A DNA stretch of 64,000 nt from Alentia gelatinosa. Its lineage: Eukaryota > Annelida > Polychaeta > Phyllodocida > Polynoidae. This document shows positions 63,496 to 64,000 of this stretch, piece by piece. Where the stretch lies: NCBI GenBank assembly GCA_950022655.1, contig OX465584.1:6271694-6335693 (forward strand), written 5' to 3'. The position numbers and the translations under genes were made by a program. Position 1 is the first letter of the stretch; each line of letters starts with the position of its first letter. Below the pieces are notes generated by a model. That model was not told the origin of the DNA. It worked only from the letters and a program-made list of their open reading frames with translations, and did no database searches.

Positions 63496-64000
63496 TTCTA
63501 TATAACTACCTGTTTTTACAGTATAAGGCGAGCCAGTTATATTTTACGGTAAAGAAGAAATAATAAGAAGGCAATAGAATGTAATTGTTCTTAATTCATT
63601 TTTACAGCGAAGCTTGGAAATCGTCGCTGATAATTGCAGGGGGAATTAAAAAACATTCAAAATCCTCAATGCATGTTATATGCAGTGGACCTTCAGAGGG
63701 CACTGCCCATTGCTCAAACAACTTCCTGAGCGCTGACAACAGAGCTGCTATTGGTCACGATACTGGGCACCAGTGCAGACATTTATTAGTCGGAAGTCAG
63801 AGCTGAGCCTACATAGACCAGTCGTCTACTGCTCCCCACCTCCAACAGTGCTGATAGGTATTGGGCACTAAAATAAGCTTTTAGGTGTTACTGGAAGTTG
63901 TGCAATGCACCGGTGCCTCTTCAGAAATTTGGAAATGTTTAACAAACTCCTGTAATTATCAGCTTATCTGACAGATGTGCAGTTATTCTTGTGCTTTATG
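63496..64000. other. Window end, no recognised feature
   Basis: AT-rich to mixed intronic or upstream sequence. An open plus frame at 63585-63806 has no supporting signal. Confidence 0.4.

Noticed and set aside
1..64000. Bacterial or viral origin of the window
   Set aside because: No long continuous genes, clear GT-AG introns with phase-consistent exons, SINE and MITE content; plainly metazoan nuclear DNA.

Overview
This is metazoan nuclear DNA: a single gene with small exons and conventional GT-AG introns, set in intronic DNA packed with minisatellites, palindromes and MITE-like elements. I assembled one gene, on the minus strand, from 13 exons running from 45649 down to 78. The spliced frame is continuous over 507 codons to a TGA at 78-80, and all twelve exon-exon phases agree. 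It encodes two TRAF-type zinc fingers followed by four PDZ domains. That layout, and near-identical landmark segments, mark it as an LNX (ligand of Numb protein X) E3 ubiquitin ligase of the LNX1/LNX2 type. The N-terminal RING exon was not found and presumably lies beyond 64000. The host is a bilaterian invertebrate, probably lophotrochozoan (mollusc-like). That placement is inference from the protein's divergence and the repeat style.

Layout: 1-6 kb, PDZ4, PDZ3 and the PDZ2 end. 7.8-10.4 kb, PDZ2 and the end of PDZ1, including a 31-nt microexon. 14-15.7 kb, PDZ1. 15.7-35.9 kb, a 20-kb intron with GC-rich CCAAT-bearing islands and two candidate alternative first exons in the correct splice phase; these could give RING-less forms, as known for mammalian LNX1. 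35.9-45.6 kb, a 9.6-kb intron between the zinc-finger exons. 45.65-64 kb, upstream intron with large tandem arrays, including a 40-copy 48-bp array. No other convincing gene was found; the remaining open frames are repeat-derived or unsupported.

The most unusual features concern repeats at exon boundaries. (1) A 39-bp array whose unit contains the last 18 nt of exon 9 and its 5' splice site sets more than 20 decoy donor or donor-derived copies downstream of the real donor. (2) A ~65-bp array upstream of exon 1 repeats its 3' splice site, with copies of the exon start that run at once into a stop, and carries about 15 AGGTCA-N5-AGGTCA (DR5) nuclear-receptor motifs. (3) Exon 5 lies between 20-nt perfect inverted repeats. 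(4) Many ~130-bp palindromes of a diversified element group share termini and a conserved centre. Their arms stay self-complementary though they differ between subfamilies, and each arm shares a short word with its own element body. I offer this last group as the best candidate for an undescribed system.
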